Source of the DNA: Bacillus massiliigorillae
Lineage (GTDB): Bacteria > Bacillota > Bacilli > Bacillales > DSM-1321
Direction: 5' to 3'
Assembly: GCF_000380245.2 (NCBI RefSeq)
Contig: NZ_HG428741.1
Coordinates: 2,611,665 to 2,675,664 of the forward strand
Length of the DNA: 64,000 nucleotides
Part shown: positions 36,724 through 45,232 of the stretch, one piece after another
Numbering within the stretch: position 1 is the first letter of the stretch
Layout of the letters: each line of letters begins with the position of its first letter
Program-made: the position numbers and the translations under genes
The notes under the pieces: model-generated
What the model was told of the DNA's origin: nothing
Seen by the model: the letters and a program-made list of their open reading frames with translations, nothing else
Databases searched by the model: none

Positions 36724-36994
36724 ACAGCTTAATTTTAGCGCCTGCCTCCGCTTTTTTAGCCGCTTGTACAGCACGATACGTTGAATATCCACTAACTTCT
36801 TCAAACTCTTTATCGATTTTCTTCTCGCCAGCAATACTCGGGACAATCTCTTTAAATCGACGATACTTTGTCATAAAGTCATCTCGATTTAAGCCGTTTT
36901 CATAAACGTGTTCCACCGCTTCAAAAAAAGCAATGACATCTACTATTTCTTCAGTTGACCAATCAATATCAATTGGATATTGGTATTCCATCAT
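36722..36994 (-). CDS. yktA: YktA family protein (UPF0223)
   Basis: A 90-residue helical protein matching UPF0223 (MEYQYPIDIDWSTEEIVDVI, then GYSTYRAVQAAKKAEAGAKI). Function unknown. It begins 23 bases after the nitronate monooxygenase gene on the same strand and may be cotranscribed. Confidence 0.92.
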   Translation of the reverse strand: MMEYQYPIDIDWSTEEIVDVIAFFEAVEHVYENGLNRDDFMTKYRRFKEIVPSIAGEKKIDKEFEEVSGYSTYRAVQAAKKAEAGAKIKL

Positions 36995-37017
36995 AAATCA
37001 CTCTTTCTGTTTTTTAA

Positions 37018-37977
37018 CTATTGTTGCCACTTTCTTCTTATCTCTTCTGCTTCTGAAATCATTGATGATAATAATGTTTCCACGGACGGGATATCCTTTA
37101 TCATTCCTAATACCTGTCCAGCCCATGCATATCCATTATCAACTTCGCCTTTGTGTATGTACTTCATATTTGTTTGACCACTTATAAAATCTTTTAAACC
37201 TTCATATCCTATATTTTCTTTCTCTAAGTGAAGTATTCGATCTGTCCATGTATTAGCAAGCGCACGCGCTGGAGCTCCAAGCGACCGTTTAATAATCACT
37301 GTATCTGTTTCAGATCCTTCTACTAAAGCTCGCTTATAGCTTTCATGAGCATGTACACACTCTTTCGTAGCAATGAAGCGTGTTCCCATTTCTACACCTT
37401 CAGCTCCTAAGCTTAACGCAGCCATTAAGCCTCTAGCATCTCCAATTCCACCTGAAGCTATAACAGGAATCGAAACAACATCTACAACTTGTGGAACCAA
37501 CACCATTGTACCGACATCATCTCTACCTAGATGTCCTCCACCTTCCTGTCCAACGACCATAACAGCATCTGCACCCAGCTCTTCCGCTTTCACAGCCTGT
37601 CGTTTCGCAGCAACAAGTACTAACTTCTTAACATTAGTACCTTCTAACAAATCGATAACCGCCTTTGGATTGCCACCTGTAATAGTAGCTACTTGCATAT
37701 CCTCTTCCAACGCTGCTTCTACAAAACTTTCAAATCTTTTATTATGTTGACCAATAGCAAAATTAACCCCGAATGGTTGATCTGTTAATTTTTTGACTTT
37801 CCTCATTTCTTCTTTCAAAGCCTCAGGGCTTTCTAAACTCATAGCTGTTACTTGACCAAGTCCACCAGCATTTGAAACAGCCGATGCTAGTTCTGAATAA
37901 GCTAAATGAGCTAGTCCACCTTGAATAATTGGATATTTAATGCCCAGTAATTGAGTTACTCTCGTTTCCCATTTCAT
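37018..37977 (-). CDS. Nitronate monooxygenase family flavoprotein (2-nitropropane dioxygenase/FabK-like)
   Basis: A 319-residue TIM-barrel FMN protein: IIQGGLAHLAYSELASAVSNAGGLG at the start, GQEGGGHLG, and IPVIASGGIGDARGLMAALSLGAEGVEMGTRF at the FMN phosphate site. Members oxidise alkyl nitronates; close relatives include the enoyl-ACP reductase FabK, which is the main alternative. No neighbour settles the substrate. ATG start after GGGGG. Confidence 0.85.
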   Translation of the reverse strand: MKWETRVTQLLGIKYPIIQGGLAHLAYSELASAVSNAGGLGQVTAMSLESPEALKEEMRKVKKLTDQPFGVNFAIGQHNKRFESFVEAALEEDMQVATITGGNPKAVIDLLEGTNVKKLVLVAAKRQAVKAEELGADAVMVVGQEGGGHLGRDDVGTMVLVPQVVDVVSIPVIASGGIGDARGLMAALSLGAEGVEMGTRFIATKECVHAHESYKRALVEGSETDTVIIKRSLGAPARALANTWTDRILHLEKENIGYEGLKDFISGQTNMKYIHKGEVDNGYAWAGQVLGMIKDIPSVETLLSSMISEAEEIRRKWQQ

Positions 37978-38188
37978 TAAAAAACCCCCATTATTAATTC
38001 GTATAGATTGAATATTGCTTTGGAAGTAATAGTATCATAGAATCAAATTTAGAAAAATTAAATTTCATCTATTCAACAATATCATAAGAGCACATTGATA
38101 CTCGAAGGAATATGAAAATCAATAATTATTCACTACCATTTTACTATATTTTTATAAAAGTGCTATACCGTTCAATAAATATAAGCAG

Positions 38189-38230
38189 AAAAAAGGATGA
38201 GTTAGCTTAACACTTAACTCATCCTTTTTT
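38189..38230 (-). terminator. Intrinsic terminator of the SR1-like RNA
   Basis: AAAAAAGGATGAGTTA (38189-38204) pairs with TAACTCATCCTTTTTT (38215-38230), giving a T-run on the minus strand. Confidence 0.9.
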
Positions 38231-38297
38231 CTTTGTATTATAAAATTCCGCATCCCCATAAATCTGTGAAAAATAAGTATGTTTCTATTTATCTAGT

Positions 38298-38402
38298 TTA
38301 TTTATTCTTGCAGCAATCACATTTAGAATACAGAACACTTACTTTTTCATCTTCAAAAGATTCAATTGTGTTTTCGCATGATTGACAAATAATAGTTCCC
38401 AT
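38298..38402 (-). CDS. sr1P: GapA-binding peptide SR1P
   Basis: The 34-residue product starts MGTIICQSCENTIESFEDEK and has five cysteines (CQSC and CDCC at the end). This matches SR1P of B. subtilis, a peptide that binds glyceraldehyde-3-phosphate dehydrogenase GapA and promotes the GapA-RNase J1 interaction. ATG start, AAAGGGG 8 bases before. The gene is too short for most gene finders. rnjA (RNase J1) lies 10 kb away in this window. The cysteine pairs could bind zinc. Confidence 0.85.
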   Translation of the reverse strand: MGTIICQSCENTIESFEDEKVSVLYSKCDCCKNK

Positions 38403-38424
38403 ATCTTAAACCCCTTTATTTGAA

Positions 38425-38438
38425 TGTAACCGCTTAAC
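38425..38438 (-). promoter_or_regulatory. cre-like site just after the SR1 start site
   Basis: GTTAAGCGGTTACA on the minus strand matches the CcpA site consensus except at the first two bases. It lies at about +7 to +20, a position suited for repression. Confidence 0.4.
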
Positions 38439-38450
38439 TTTCTTAAATAT

Positions 38451-38479
38451 ATAATAATATAACACATTTGAAAAATCAA
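38451..38479 (-). promoter_or_regulatory. SR1 promoter with embedded CcpN-type operator
   Basis: On the minus strand, TTGATT (38474-38479), 17 bases, TATTAT (38451-38456). Inside it TGTGTTATATT (38456-38466) fits the CcpN consensus TRTGHYATAYW, as I recall it, at all 11 positions. CcpN represses sr1 in B. subtilis under glycolytic conditions. Confidence 0.65.
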
Positions 38480-38603
38480 GCCTAAATTGTATGTAACATT
38501 ACAAAAACCAGAATTTAATATATCTCATATCATAAAAACAAGCGTAATGGTATATACCATTACGCTTGTTTTACATCTTATTTATTTATAAAACACGAAG
38601 AAG

Positions 38604-38903
38604 TTATTCATATTCTGCTTGAAAAGGTACCTCAGGTATCTGCTCTCTAAAGAACTCCGCTAAATCCATCGCCTGTTCTTTAGTAGATATTTTAAATACG
38701 GATTGCAAATGATCTAGATCCTCCAAATCTTTTTGCTCTAGGAGGGTTGAACGACTCGTCTGCATGCATATGACTAAAGGCTTCCCAAAGAACATGTTTG
38801 TATAAACAATACCAAAATCATAGCGAGTATCATTAGTAGTGAATCCAATAAAACGTACTTTTGCATTCTCATACTCATCATAAAGCTTATCGAATAGTTC
38901 CAT
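38604..38903 (-). CDS. DUF3055 family protein
   Basis: A 99-residue cytosolic protein (YENAKVRFIGFTTNDTRYDF, GIVYTNMFFGKPLVICMQTS) that fits the small DUF3055 family of Bacilli. Ends with an acidic QIPEVPFQAEYE. Function unknown. ATG start with GGAGG. Divergent from the DUF1885 gene. Confidence 0.78.
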   Translation of the reverse strand: MELFDKLYDEYENAKVRFIGFTTNDTRYDFGIVYTNMFFGKPLVICMQTSRSTLLEQKDLEDLDHLQSVFKISTKEQAMDLAEFFREQIPEVPFQAEYE

Positions 38904-39064
38904 TTCTCTTCCTCCTTTTCAAGGATATAGGAATAATAATAACATCTTTTTACATTTTATGTAAAGTGTTTTTTCTGATTTTTACACTTTTTTCAAATAT
39001 TTACAAATGTTATTATATACATAACGATAAAAGCTTATTTCAAAAGAAGAGAGGAAGGTTATCT

Positions 39065-39502
39065 ATGTCCACGAACGTGAACGCCTATATTAAACTAACT
39101 CCCGCTTCTACCCAACAAACTATAACAATTGATGAAGTGAAGAATCTATTGTTGTATTACAAAGAAATCACCACAAAAACAGGAGAACAAGTTGATTGGA
39201 ACTACAGTGATTTTGCTTTTCCATACCAGATTAAAGAAACACCTGAAGGAAATAATCGATGGTTCTATCTATCTTCTAATAACGAGCGATATAACATCAT
39301 TATGATAGGTATAGATCAAGAATCAATAAAAGAGGCAGATACCAACCGAATACAAACATATATTCAAGTAACATTACCTGAAGTATCAACATTTGGAGAT
39401 AAAGCAAAAGCGAATGAATTTTGTAAATTCCTTTCAAAGAAGCTAAAAGGCGAATTGCATTTATTTAATAAAAGAATTATCTATCACTACCCTAGAAAGT
39501 AA
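39065..39502 (+). CDS. DUF1885 family protein
   Basis: A 145-residue soluble protein (VNAYIKLTPASTQQTITIDE, ... LYYKEITTKTGEQVDWNYSD). It resembles the DUF1885 family, which has a known fold but no assigned function. ATG at 39065, 8 bases after GAGAGGAAGG; the longer ORF from 38861 runs through the divergent promoter region and lacks a ribosome site. A dispersed repeat begins at its stop. Confidence 0.78.
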   Translation: MSTNVNAYIKLTPASTQQTITIDEVKNLLLYYKEITTKTGEQVDWNYSDFAFPYQIKETPEGNNRWFYLSSNNERYNIIMIGIDQESIKEADTNRIQTYIQVTLPEVSTFGDKAKANEFCKFLSKKLKGELHLFNKRIIYHYPRK

Positions 39503-39665
39503 GAACAAACGTCACTTATCCTTTTTTGCTGAACTCGTCTCTTTCAATGAAAAAAGAGCCATGCAGGGGCTATTTCACTCGAAAACTCATCCTTGTTTTC
39601 AAAACATATTACCAACGACTTCAGCATGAGCAAGCGTAAAGTTGGACATTACCAAAATCAGATAC
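39503..39665. repeat. Dispersed non-coding repeat, copy C (degenerate)
   Basis: Compared with copies A and B it keeps AAGAA-AAA-CGTCAC, TCCTTTTTTG, AAAAAAGAGC-ATGC, CTTG-TTTTCAAAACA, GAGCA and GTAA-GTT-GACA in the same order, but has many substitutions and a deletion. It follows immediately after a stop codon, as copy A does. Confidence 0.6.
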
Positions 39666-39687
39666 TTATTAAGCAGCTTATAATTAA

Positions 39688-39734
39688 GAGGCATCCTGAA
39701 AGTGATTTCCACTTACTTTCAGGATGCCTCTTTA
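39688..39734. terminator. Terminator hairpin downstream of the repeat
   Basis: A perfect 16-bp stem (GAGGCATCCTGAAAGT and complement), 11-base loop, then TTTACG. It may serve the DUF1885 gene. Confidence 0.7.
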
Positions 39735-39827
39735 CGCGTTTTAAATGCTTCATACATATTTTTGCTACTTAAATGTGCGATATTAACCAACGCCTTTTAA
39801 GCCACCTTATTTTACCTTTACATACAT

Positions 39828-40076
39828 TTATATAAAAGTAACAAATTGTTGTAATAAAAAGTGAATCATACCGTACGTCAATAGACTAAGAAAAGTAATG
39901 AAACTTGTTTTTACTTTGGAATGTAAAACAACTTGACTTATATAAATCGCCACTTGTAAAAAAATTAAAAACATAAACGCTTTATAAATGATTCGATCAT
40001 GACCAGAAAGCCATTCAGCTAATGTAAAGCCACTCCACACCATCCATTGTATAAGAAACACGGCATAGCCCTTCAC
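39828..40076 (-). CDS. Small hydrophobic membrane protein
   Basis: An 82-residue protein with two or three hydrophobic segments (FLIQWMVWSGFTLAEWL, AFMFLIFLQVAIYISQVVL and FITFLSLLTYGMIHFLLQQF). GTG start, 8 bases after GGAG. No family recognised. It lies alone between a repeat region and pdhD. Confidence 0.65.
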   Translation of the reverse strand: MKGYAVFLIQWMVWSGFTLAEWLSGHDRIIYKAFMFLIFLQVAIYISQVVLHSKVKTSFITFLSLLTYGMIHFLLQQFVTFI

Positions 40077-40233
40077 ATTCTCATCTCCGCCCTTTACAAC
40101 ATCAATTATTCGTTTCCCTGCTATATATAGATTGTCCTAAAATAAATTATATGCTAAAACGAAATGATTATAACTTGTACAAACATGACTTATTAAACTT
40201 CAGATATTGTATTCTGATCATGTTTTGATACAT

Positions 40234-40276
40234 AAAAAAGAGCCCCATACAGTCATTAACCATACGAGGCTCTTTT
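40234..40276 (-). terminator. Terminator of the pdh operon
   Basis: AAAAGAGCC and GGCTCTTTT with a 23-base partly paired loop, A-run at 40234-40239 giving T's on the minus strand, 40 bases after pdhD. Confidence 0.8.
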
Positions 40277-40315
40277 CTATTTCTAATAACGAATGTTCAA
40301 CTCGTTATTAATATA

Positions 40316-41725
40316 TTATTTTACAATGTGGATTGGGTTTCCTAAAGCAACTTCAGCAGCTTCCATTGTGATTTCACCTAATGTTGGGTGAGCGTGAATT
40401 GTCATAGCGATATCTTCAGCAGTCATACCAGCTTCGATAGCTAAACCTAATTCAGAAATCATATCAGAAGCACCTGGTCCTGCGATTTGAGCACCAATTA
40501 CTAAGCCATCTTCTTTTCTAGTAATAATCTTCATGAATCCTTCTGCTTCATTTAATGAAAGAGCACGACCATTTGCTGCGAATGGGAATTTAGCAGCAAT
40601 AAAATCAAGACCTTCATCTTTAGCTTGTTTTTCTGAGTAACCAACTGAAGCTAATTCTGGTTCTGAGAAGACTACAGCTGGAATACCTAAATAGTCAATT
40701 TCAGATGCATGTCCAGCAATAACTTCTGCTGCAATTTTACCTTCATAAGAAGCTTTATGAGCAAGTTGAGGACCAGATACGATGTCTCCAATTGCAAAGA
40801 TATTACCTACACTTGTTCTACACTGTTTATCAGTTTCAATTAATCCACGATCAGTTAGCTTAACTCCGATTTCCTCTAAACCAATTTCACGTGTGTTTGG
40901 TTTTCTACCAACCGTAACTAATACATAATCTGCTTCAATCTTTTCTTCTTTACCATTAGCTTCATACGTAACAATTACTTTATCTTCTAATTCTTCTACA
41001 CCTTTAGCTAAAGCATTCGTTACAATTGTAGCGCCTTTTTTAGTTAAGTTGCGTTTTACAAGTGTTGTCATTTGCTTCTCAAAACCTGGGATAATTTCAG
41101 GACCACCCTCAAGAATTGTGATTTCAGTACCAAAGTTAGCATACGCTCCACCTAACTCTGTACCAATAACTCCACCACCAATTACAACAATTGATTTTGG
41201 TAGTTCCGCTAAATTCAACGCACCTGTTGAATCAATTACACGTTTACTATATTTGAAACCTGGAATTTCAATAGGTGTTGAACCTGTAGCAATGATTACA
41301 TTTTTAAACTTATATGTTTGTGCTGAATTTTCATCCATTACACGTACAGTGTTCTCGTCAACGAAATATGCTTCACCATAAACTGTATCAATTTTATTTC
41401 CTTTTAATAATGAAGCTACTCCACCAGTTAATTTCTTAACAACAGAGTTTTTGAATTCTTGTACTTTTGAAAAATCAACTTTTACATTTTCAGCTGTAAT
41501 ACCCATATCAACTGAATTTTTCGCATGATCATAACGGTGACCTGCTGAAATTAATGCTTTCGATGGAATACAACCAACATTTAGACATACGCCACCAACC
41601 GTACCTTTTTCTACTACTGTTACTTTTTGTCCTAATTGAGCTGCACGAATTGCTGCTACATAGCCACCAGGGCCTGCTCCAACGACAAGAGTATCTGTTT
41701 CAATTGGGAAATCTCCTACTACCAT
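40316..41725 (-). CDS. pdhD: Dihydrolipoyl dehydrogenase (E3) of pyruvate dehydrogenase
   Basis: A 469-residue flavoprotein that reoxidises dihydrolipoamide with NAD. FAD-binding GAGPGGYVAAIRAA (16-29), redox disulfide Cys47-Cys52 in GGVCLNVGC, NAD-binding GGGVIGTELG, ATG-type motif VGRKPNT and the active-site HAHPTLGE near the C terminus. Last gene of pdhABCD. ATG start, 4 bases after the pdhC stop. Confidence 0.97.
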   Translation of the reverse strand: MVVGDFPIETDTLVVGAGPGGYVAAIRAAQLGQKVTVVEKGTVGGVCLNVGCIPSKALISAGHRYDHAKNSVDMGITAENVKVDFSKVQEFKNSVVKKLTGGVASLLKGNKIDTVYGEAYFVDENTVRVMDENSAQTYKFKNVIIATGSTPIEIPGFKYSKRVIDSTGALNLAELPKSIVVIGGGVIGTELGGAYANFGTEITILEGGPEIIPGFEKQMTTLVKRNLTKKGATIVTNALAKGVEELEDKVIVTYEANGKEEKIEADYVLVTVGRKPNTREIGLEEIGVKLTDRGLIETDKQCRTSVGNIFAIGDIVSGPQLAHKASYEGKIAAEVIAGHASEIDYLGIPAVVFSEPELASVGYSEKQAKDEGLDFIAAKFPFAANGRALSLNEAEGFMKIITRKEDGLVIGAQIAGPGASDMISELGLAIEAGMTAEDIAMTIHAHPTLGEITMEAAEVALGNPIHIVK

Positions 41726-41729
41726 CTTT

Positions 41730-43022
41730 TTACGCCTCCATTAATAGTAATTCTGGATCGTTCAATAAACGTTTAATGTGGTTTAAAGCATTTTGAGCTG
41801 TTGCTCCATCAATAATGCGGTGATCGAAGCTTAGTGAAAGTGCTAATACTGGAGCAGCAACGATTTCACCATCGCGTACAATCGCTTTTTCCGCAATTCT
41901 ACCAATTCCAAGAATTGCGACTTCAGGATGATTAATAACAGGAGTAAACCATTGTCCACCCGCGCTACCAATGTTCGTAATTGTGCAAGAAGCACCCTTC
42001 ATTTCATTTGGAGCTAATTTACCTTCACGGGCTTTACCAGCCAACTCATTAATTTCATTTGAAATAGAAAATACAGATTTACGATCAGCATTTTTCACAA
42101 CAGGTACTAACAAGCCTTTTTCAGTATCAGCTGCAATACCAATGTTATAGTAATGTTTGTGAACGATTTCACTGCTTGCATCATCTACAGAAGTATTTAG
42201 AATTGGATATTCACGTAACGCACTCGTTAATGCTTTAACTACATAAGGTAAGAACGTTAATTTGATACCTTTTTCCGCTGCAACGTCTTTGAATTTTTTA
42301 CGATGCGCTACTAATTTAGTAACGTCGATTTCATCCATTAATGTAACATGCGGAGCTGTACTTTTAGAGTTTACCATAGCTTTAGCGATAGCCTTACGGA
42401 TGGCGCTCATTTTTTCGCGAGTTTCTGGGAACTCACCTTCAAGCACAACTGGTGCAACAGGTTGCTTAACTTTCTCTTCTTGTGTTTCAACAACATTTTC
42501 TTCTACTTGAGTAGCCGTTTCTGTTGTTTTAGCTTCTTCTTTAGCTCCACCATTTAAGAACGCTTCTACATCTTGTTTCATTACACGTCCATTATCCCCC
42601 GTACCTGTAACAAGTGCAATATTTACACCTTTTTCGCGAGCGAATTTTCTAACAGAAGGCATAGCGATAACACGTTTATTAGAAGATGCTTGTACAGCCT
42701 CCTCTTTCACTTCTTCCACTACTGCTTCTGCTTGAGGAGCCTCTTCCTCATGATCGTCCCCTTTAAATGAAAGATCTTCATATCCAGGTGCATCAAAAGT
42801 TACTAGTACATCACCAACAACCGCAACCGTTCCTTCAGCTACTAATACTTCTTCAACCGTTCCAGCAACTGGCGAAGGAATCTCTACTACCGCTTTATCA
42901 TTTTGTACTTCACAAAGCACATCATCTTCTTCTACTTTATCGCCTGGTTTAATGAACCACTTAACGATTTCACCTTCATGAATACCTTCACCAATATCAG
43001 GTAATTTAAATTTAAAAGACAT
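41730..43022 (-). CDS. pdhC: Dihydrolipoamide acetyltransferase (E2) of pyruvate dehydrogenase
   Basis: A 430-residue core enzyme with one lipoyl domain (lipoyl Lys43 in QNDKAVVE), an Ala/Glu-rich hinge (about 85-125), the E1/E3-binding domain (VIAMPSVRKFAREKGVNI) and the catalytic domain ending in SFDHRIIDGA (His401, Asp405). I chose the ATG at 43022, 9 bases after AGGAGG; the longer ORF adds 13 residues before the conserved MSFKFKLPDIGEG. A hairpin separates it from pdhB. Confidence 0.97.
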   Translation of the reverse strand: MSFKFKLPDIGEGIHEGEIVKWFIKPGDKVEEDDVLCEVQNDKAVVEIPSPVAGTVEEVLVAEGTVAVVGDVLVTFDAPGYEDLSFKGDDHEEEAPQAEAVVEEVKEEAVQASSNKRVIAMPSVRKFAREKGVNIALVTGTGDNGRVMKQDVEAFLNGGAKEEAKTTETATQVEENVVETQEEKVKQPVAPVVLEGEFPETREKMSAIRKAIAKAMVNSKSTAPHVTLMDEIDVTKLVAHRKKFKDVAAEKGIKLTFLPYVVKALTSALREYPILNTSVDDASSEIVHKHYYNIGIAADTEKGLLVPVVKNADRKSVFSISNEINELAGKAREGKLAPNEMKGASCTITNIGSAGGQWFTPVINHPEVAILGIGRIAEKAIVRDGEIVAAPVLALSLSFDHRIIDGATAQNALNHIKRLLNDPELLLMEA

Positions 43023-43043
43023 CCAAATCGTCCTCCTATTAAT

Positions 43044-43080
43044 CAGTTGAACCTTCATCAATAGTGAGAAGGTTCAACTG
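43044..43080 (-). other. Intra-operon hairpin between pdhB and pdhC
   Basis: CAGTTGAACCTTC and GAAGGTTCAACTG, 13 bp with an 11-base loop and no T-tract, 22 bases before the pdhC start codon. It may be a processing or mRNA stability element that sets E1 and E2/E3 levels apart. Confidence 0.6.
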
Positions 43081-43135
43081 CATATACTATTATCTATTTA
43101 CTGTTCTATAACTTAACAATTTAAAGAGCTTCTAA

Positions 43136-44113
43136 TTAGAAGCTTAATACTTTATTAGCTGTTTCTAGAATATCCTTGTGGTTTGGCAACCAAACTGTTT
43201 CTGCTTGAGAGAATGGGAAAATCGTATCTGCTGCTGTTACACGTAAAACAGGAGCTTCTAAGCTTAAAATAGCGCGATCATTGATTTCAGCTACTACATT
43301 AGCTGCAATACCTGCTGATTTTTGAGCTTCTTGTACAACTACTGCACGTCCAGTTTTTTCAACTGAGCCAATAATTGTTTCGATATCTAGCGGGCTAACA
43401 GTACGAAGGTCAATCACCTCTGCTGATTTGCCTGCTTTTTCTAATTCTTCAGCCGCTTTTAAACATTCATGTACCATTGCACCGTACGCAATAAGTGTTA
43501 CGTCAGTACCTTCACGTTTTACATCAGCTTTACCTAGTGGAATTGTGTATTCACCTTCAGGTACCTCTTGACGGAAAGAACGGTATAATTTCATATGCTC
43601 TAAGAAAATAACTGGGTCATTATCACGGATTGATGAAATTAATAAACCTTTAGCATCATAAGGAGTTGAAGGAATAACAACTTTTACACCTGGTTGTTGT
43701 GCCATTAAGCCTTCTAAGCTATCCGCGTGCATTTCTGGTGTGTGAACACCACCCCCGAATGGAGAACGAATTGTTACAGGAGAATGATATCTTCCACCTG
43801 AACGGAAACGCATACGAGCCATTTGACCACTAATACTATCAATTACTTCATATACAAATCCAAAGAATTGGATTTCAGGAACCGGACGAAAGCCTTGTAG
43901 ACCTAAACCGATTGCTAAACCTCCAATACCTGATTCTGCAAGTGGAGTATCAAATACACGGTCTTCACCGAACTCAGCTTGTAAGCCTTCTGTCGCACGG
44001 AATACACCACCGTTTTTACCCACATCCTCACCGAATACAAGGATTTTTTCATCATTTTTCATTTCAACGCGTAATGCATCTGTAATTGCTTGAATCATTG
44101 TCATTTGAGCCAT
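43136..44113 (-). CDS. pdhB: Pyruvate dehydrogenase E1 subunit beta
   Basis: A 325-residue transketolase-like subunit (MTMIQAITDALRVEM, FGEDVGKNGGVFRATEGL, then DTPLAESGIGGLAIGLGLQG) that forms the E1 heterotetramer with PdhA. It starts 3 bases after pdhA, so translation is likely coupled. Confidence 0.97.
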   Translation of the reverse strand: MAQMTMIQAITDALRVEMKNDEKILVFGEDVGKNGGVFRATEGLQAEFGEDRVFDTPLAESGIGGLAIGLGLQGFRPVPEIQFFGFVYEVIDSISGQMARMRFRSGGRYHSPVTIRSPFGGGVHTPEMHADSLEGLMAQQPGVKVVIPSTPYDAKGLLISSIRDNDPVIFLEHMKLYRSFRQEVPEGEYTIPLGKADVKREGTDVTLIAYGAMVHECLKAAEELEKAGKSAEVIDLRTVSPLDIETIIGSVEKTGRAVVVQEAQKSAGIAANVVAEINDRAILSLEAPVLRVTAADTIFPFSQAETVWLPNHKDILETANKVLSF

Positions 44114-44116
44114 TGT

Positions 44117-45232
44117 TTACTTCGACTCCTTTTCTTTATAGATTTCGTACTGTTCTTTTAAGTTTGAAGGCATTTCTTCATACATTATTTCCATTAAGTC
44201 TGTCACTTTTTGTTTTGGAGTTGCATCAGCTTGTTTGATCGCTTCTTTAATTTCTTCTTTCGCTCTTTCAATCACTGCTTCTTCATCAGCTTCAGTCCAT
44301 AGACCTTTCGCTTCAAGATATTTACGGAAACGAACTAATGGATCTTTCTTTTCCCATTCACTATCTGTTTCACTAGTACGGTAGCGAGTTGGATCATCAC
44401 CAGCCATTGTATGTGGACCATAACGGTAAGTTAATGTTTCGATTAATGTTGGACCTTCACCTTTAACTGCACGCTCACGAGCTTCACGAACTGCTGCGTA
44501 TACAGCTAATACGTCCATTCCGTCTACTTGTACCCCCGGAATACCTGCAGCCGCTGCTTTCTGAGCAATCGTTCTTGCTGCAGATTGTTTTTCTACTGGA
44601 GTAGAAATTGCATAGCGGTTATTTTGTACTACGAAAATTGCCGGAGCCTTGTATGCACCTGCGAAGTTAATACCTTCATAGAAATCCCCTTGTGAAGATC
44701 CGCCATCACCTGTATATGTAATAGCGACAGATTCTGCTCCATTCTTCTTCATCCCAAGTGCTACACCCGTACATTGAATGTATTGAGCACCGATGATAAT
44801 TTGTGGTGAAATTACATTTACACCTTCCGGAATTCGGTTTCCTACATAATGTCCACGAGAGAATAGGAATGCTTGATATAACGGTAAGCCGTGCCAAACA
44901 ATTTGAGGAACATCACGATAACCCGGTAAGATAAAGTCTTCCTTTTCTAATGCAAATTGAGAACCGAGTTGTGAAGCTTCTTGTCCAGCAGTTGGAGCAT
45001 AGAATCCTAAACGACCTTGGCGGTTTAATGAGATTGAACGTTGATCTAATACTCGTGTATAAACCATTCTTGTCATTAACTCTTTTAATTGCTCATCTGT
45101 AAGATCTGGCATTAAATCTGCGTTAACAACTTCCCCCTCTTCGTTCAAAATTTGAATCGTTTTAAATTCTGCTTCTATCGCGTCGAATTGTTTATTCACA
45201 TCAACTAAAGTCTTTGCTTTTTTCGCAGCCAT
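44117..45232 (-). CDS. pdhA: Pyruvate dehydrogenase E1 subunit alpha
   Basis: A 371-residue thiamine diphosphate enzyme decarboxylating pyruvate. The TPP motif GDGGSSQGDFYEGINFA ... VVQNNRYAIS is intact, and the phosphorylation-loop-like segment YRYGPHTMAGDDPTRYR is present. ATG start after GAAAGGATTGG. First gene of the operon; the long upstream gap probably carries its promoter. Confidence 0.97.
   Translation of the reverse strand: MAAKKAKTLVDVNKQFDAIEAEFKTIQILNEEGEVVNADLMPDLTDEQLKELMTRMVYTRVLDQRSISLNRQGRLGFYAPTAGQEASQLGSQFALEKEDFILPGYRDVPQIVWHGLPLYQAFLFSRGHYVGNRIPEGVNVISPQIIIGAQYIQCTGVALGMKKNGAESVAITYTGDGGSSQGDFYEGINFAGAYKAPAIFVVQNNRYAISTPVEKQSAARTIAQKAAAAGIPGVQVDGMDVLAVYAAVREARERAVKGEGPTLIETLTYRYGPHTMAGDDPTRYRTSETDSEWEKKDPLVRFRKYLEAKGLWTEADEEAVIERAKEEIKEAIKQADATPKQKVTDLMEIMYEEMPSNLKEQYEIYKEKESK

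Larger units (their letters stand above)
38189..38444 (-). ncRNA. sr1: SR1-like dual-function small RNA (encodes SR1P)
   Basis: A transcript of about 255 bases is predicted from the promoter at 38451-38479 to the terminator at 38189-38230. It contains a complete SR1P reading frame with ribosome site. In B. subtilis, SR1 is a 205-base RNA near pdhD that pairs with ahrC mRNA and encodes SR1P. Here too it lies close to pdhD. Whether the base-pairing function is kept cannot be judged from this window. Confidence 0.75.

Noticed and set aside
38861..39064. 68-residue extension of the DUF1885 protein
   Set aside because: It overlaps the start of the divergent DUF3055 gene and its promoter; a good ribosome site precedes 39065.
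42262..42770. Series of plus-strand ORFs within pdhC
   Set aside because: All antisense shadows of the Glu/Ala/Val-rich coding sequence of the E2 hinge.
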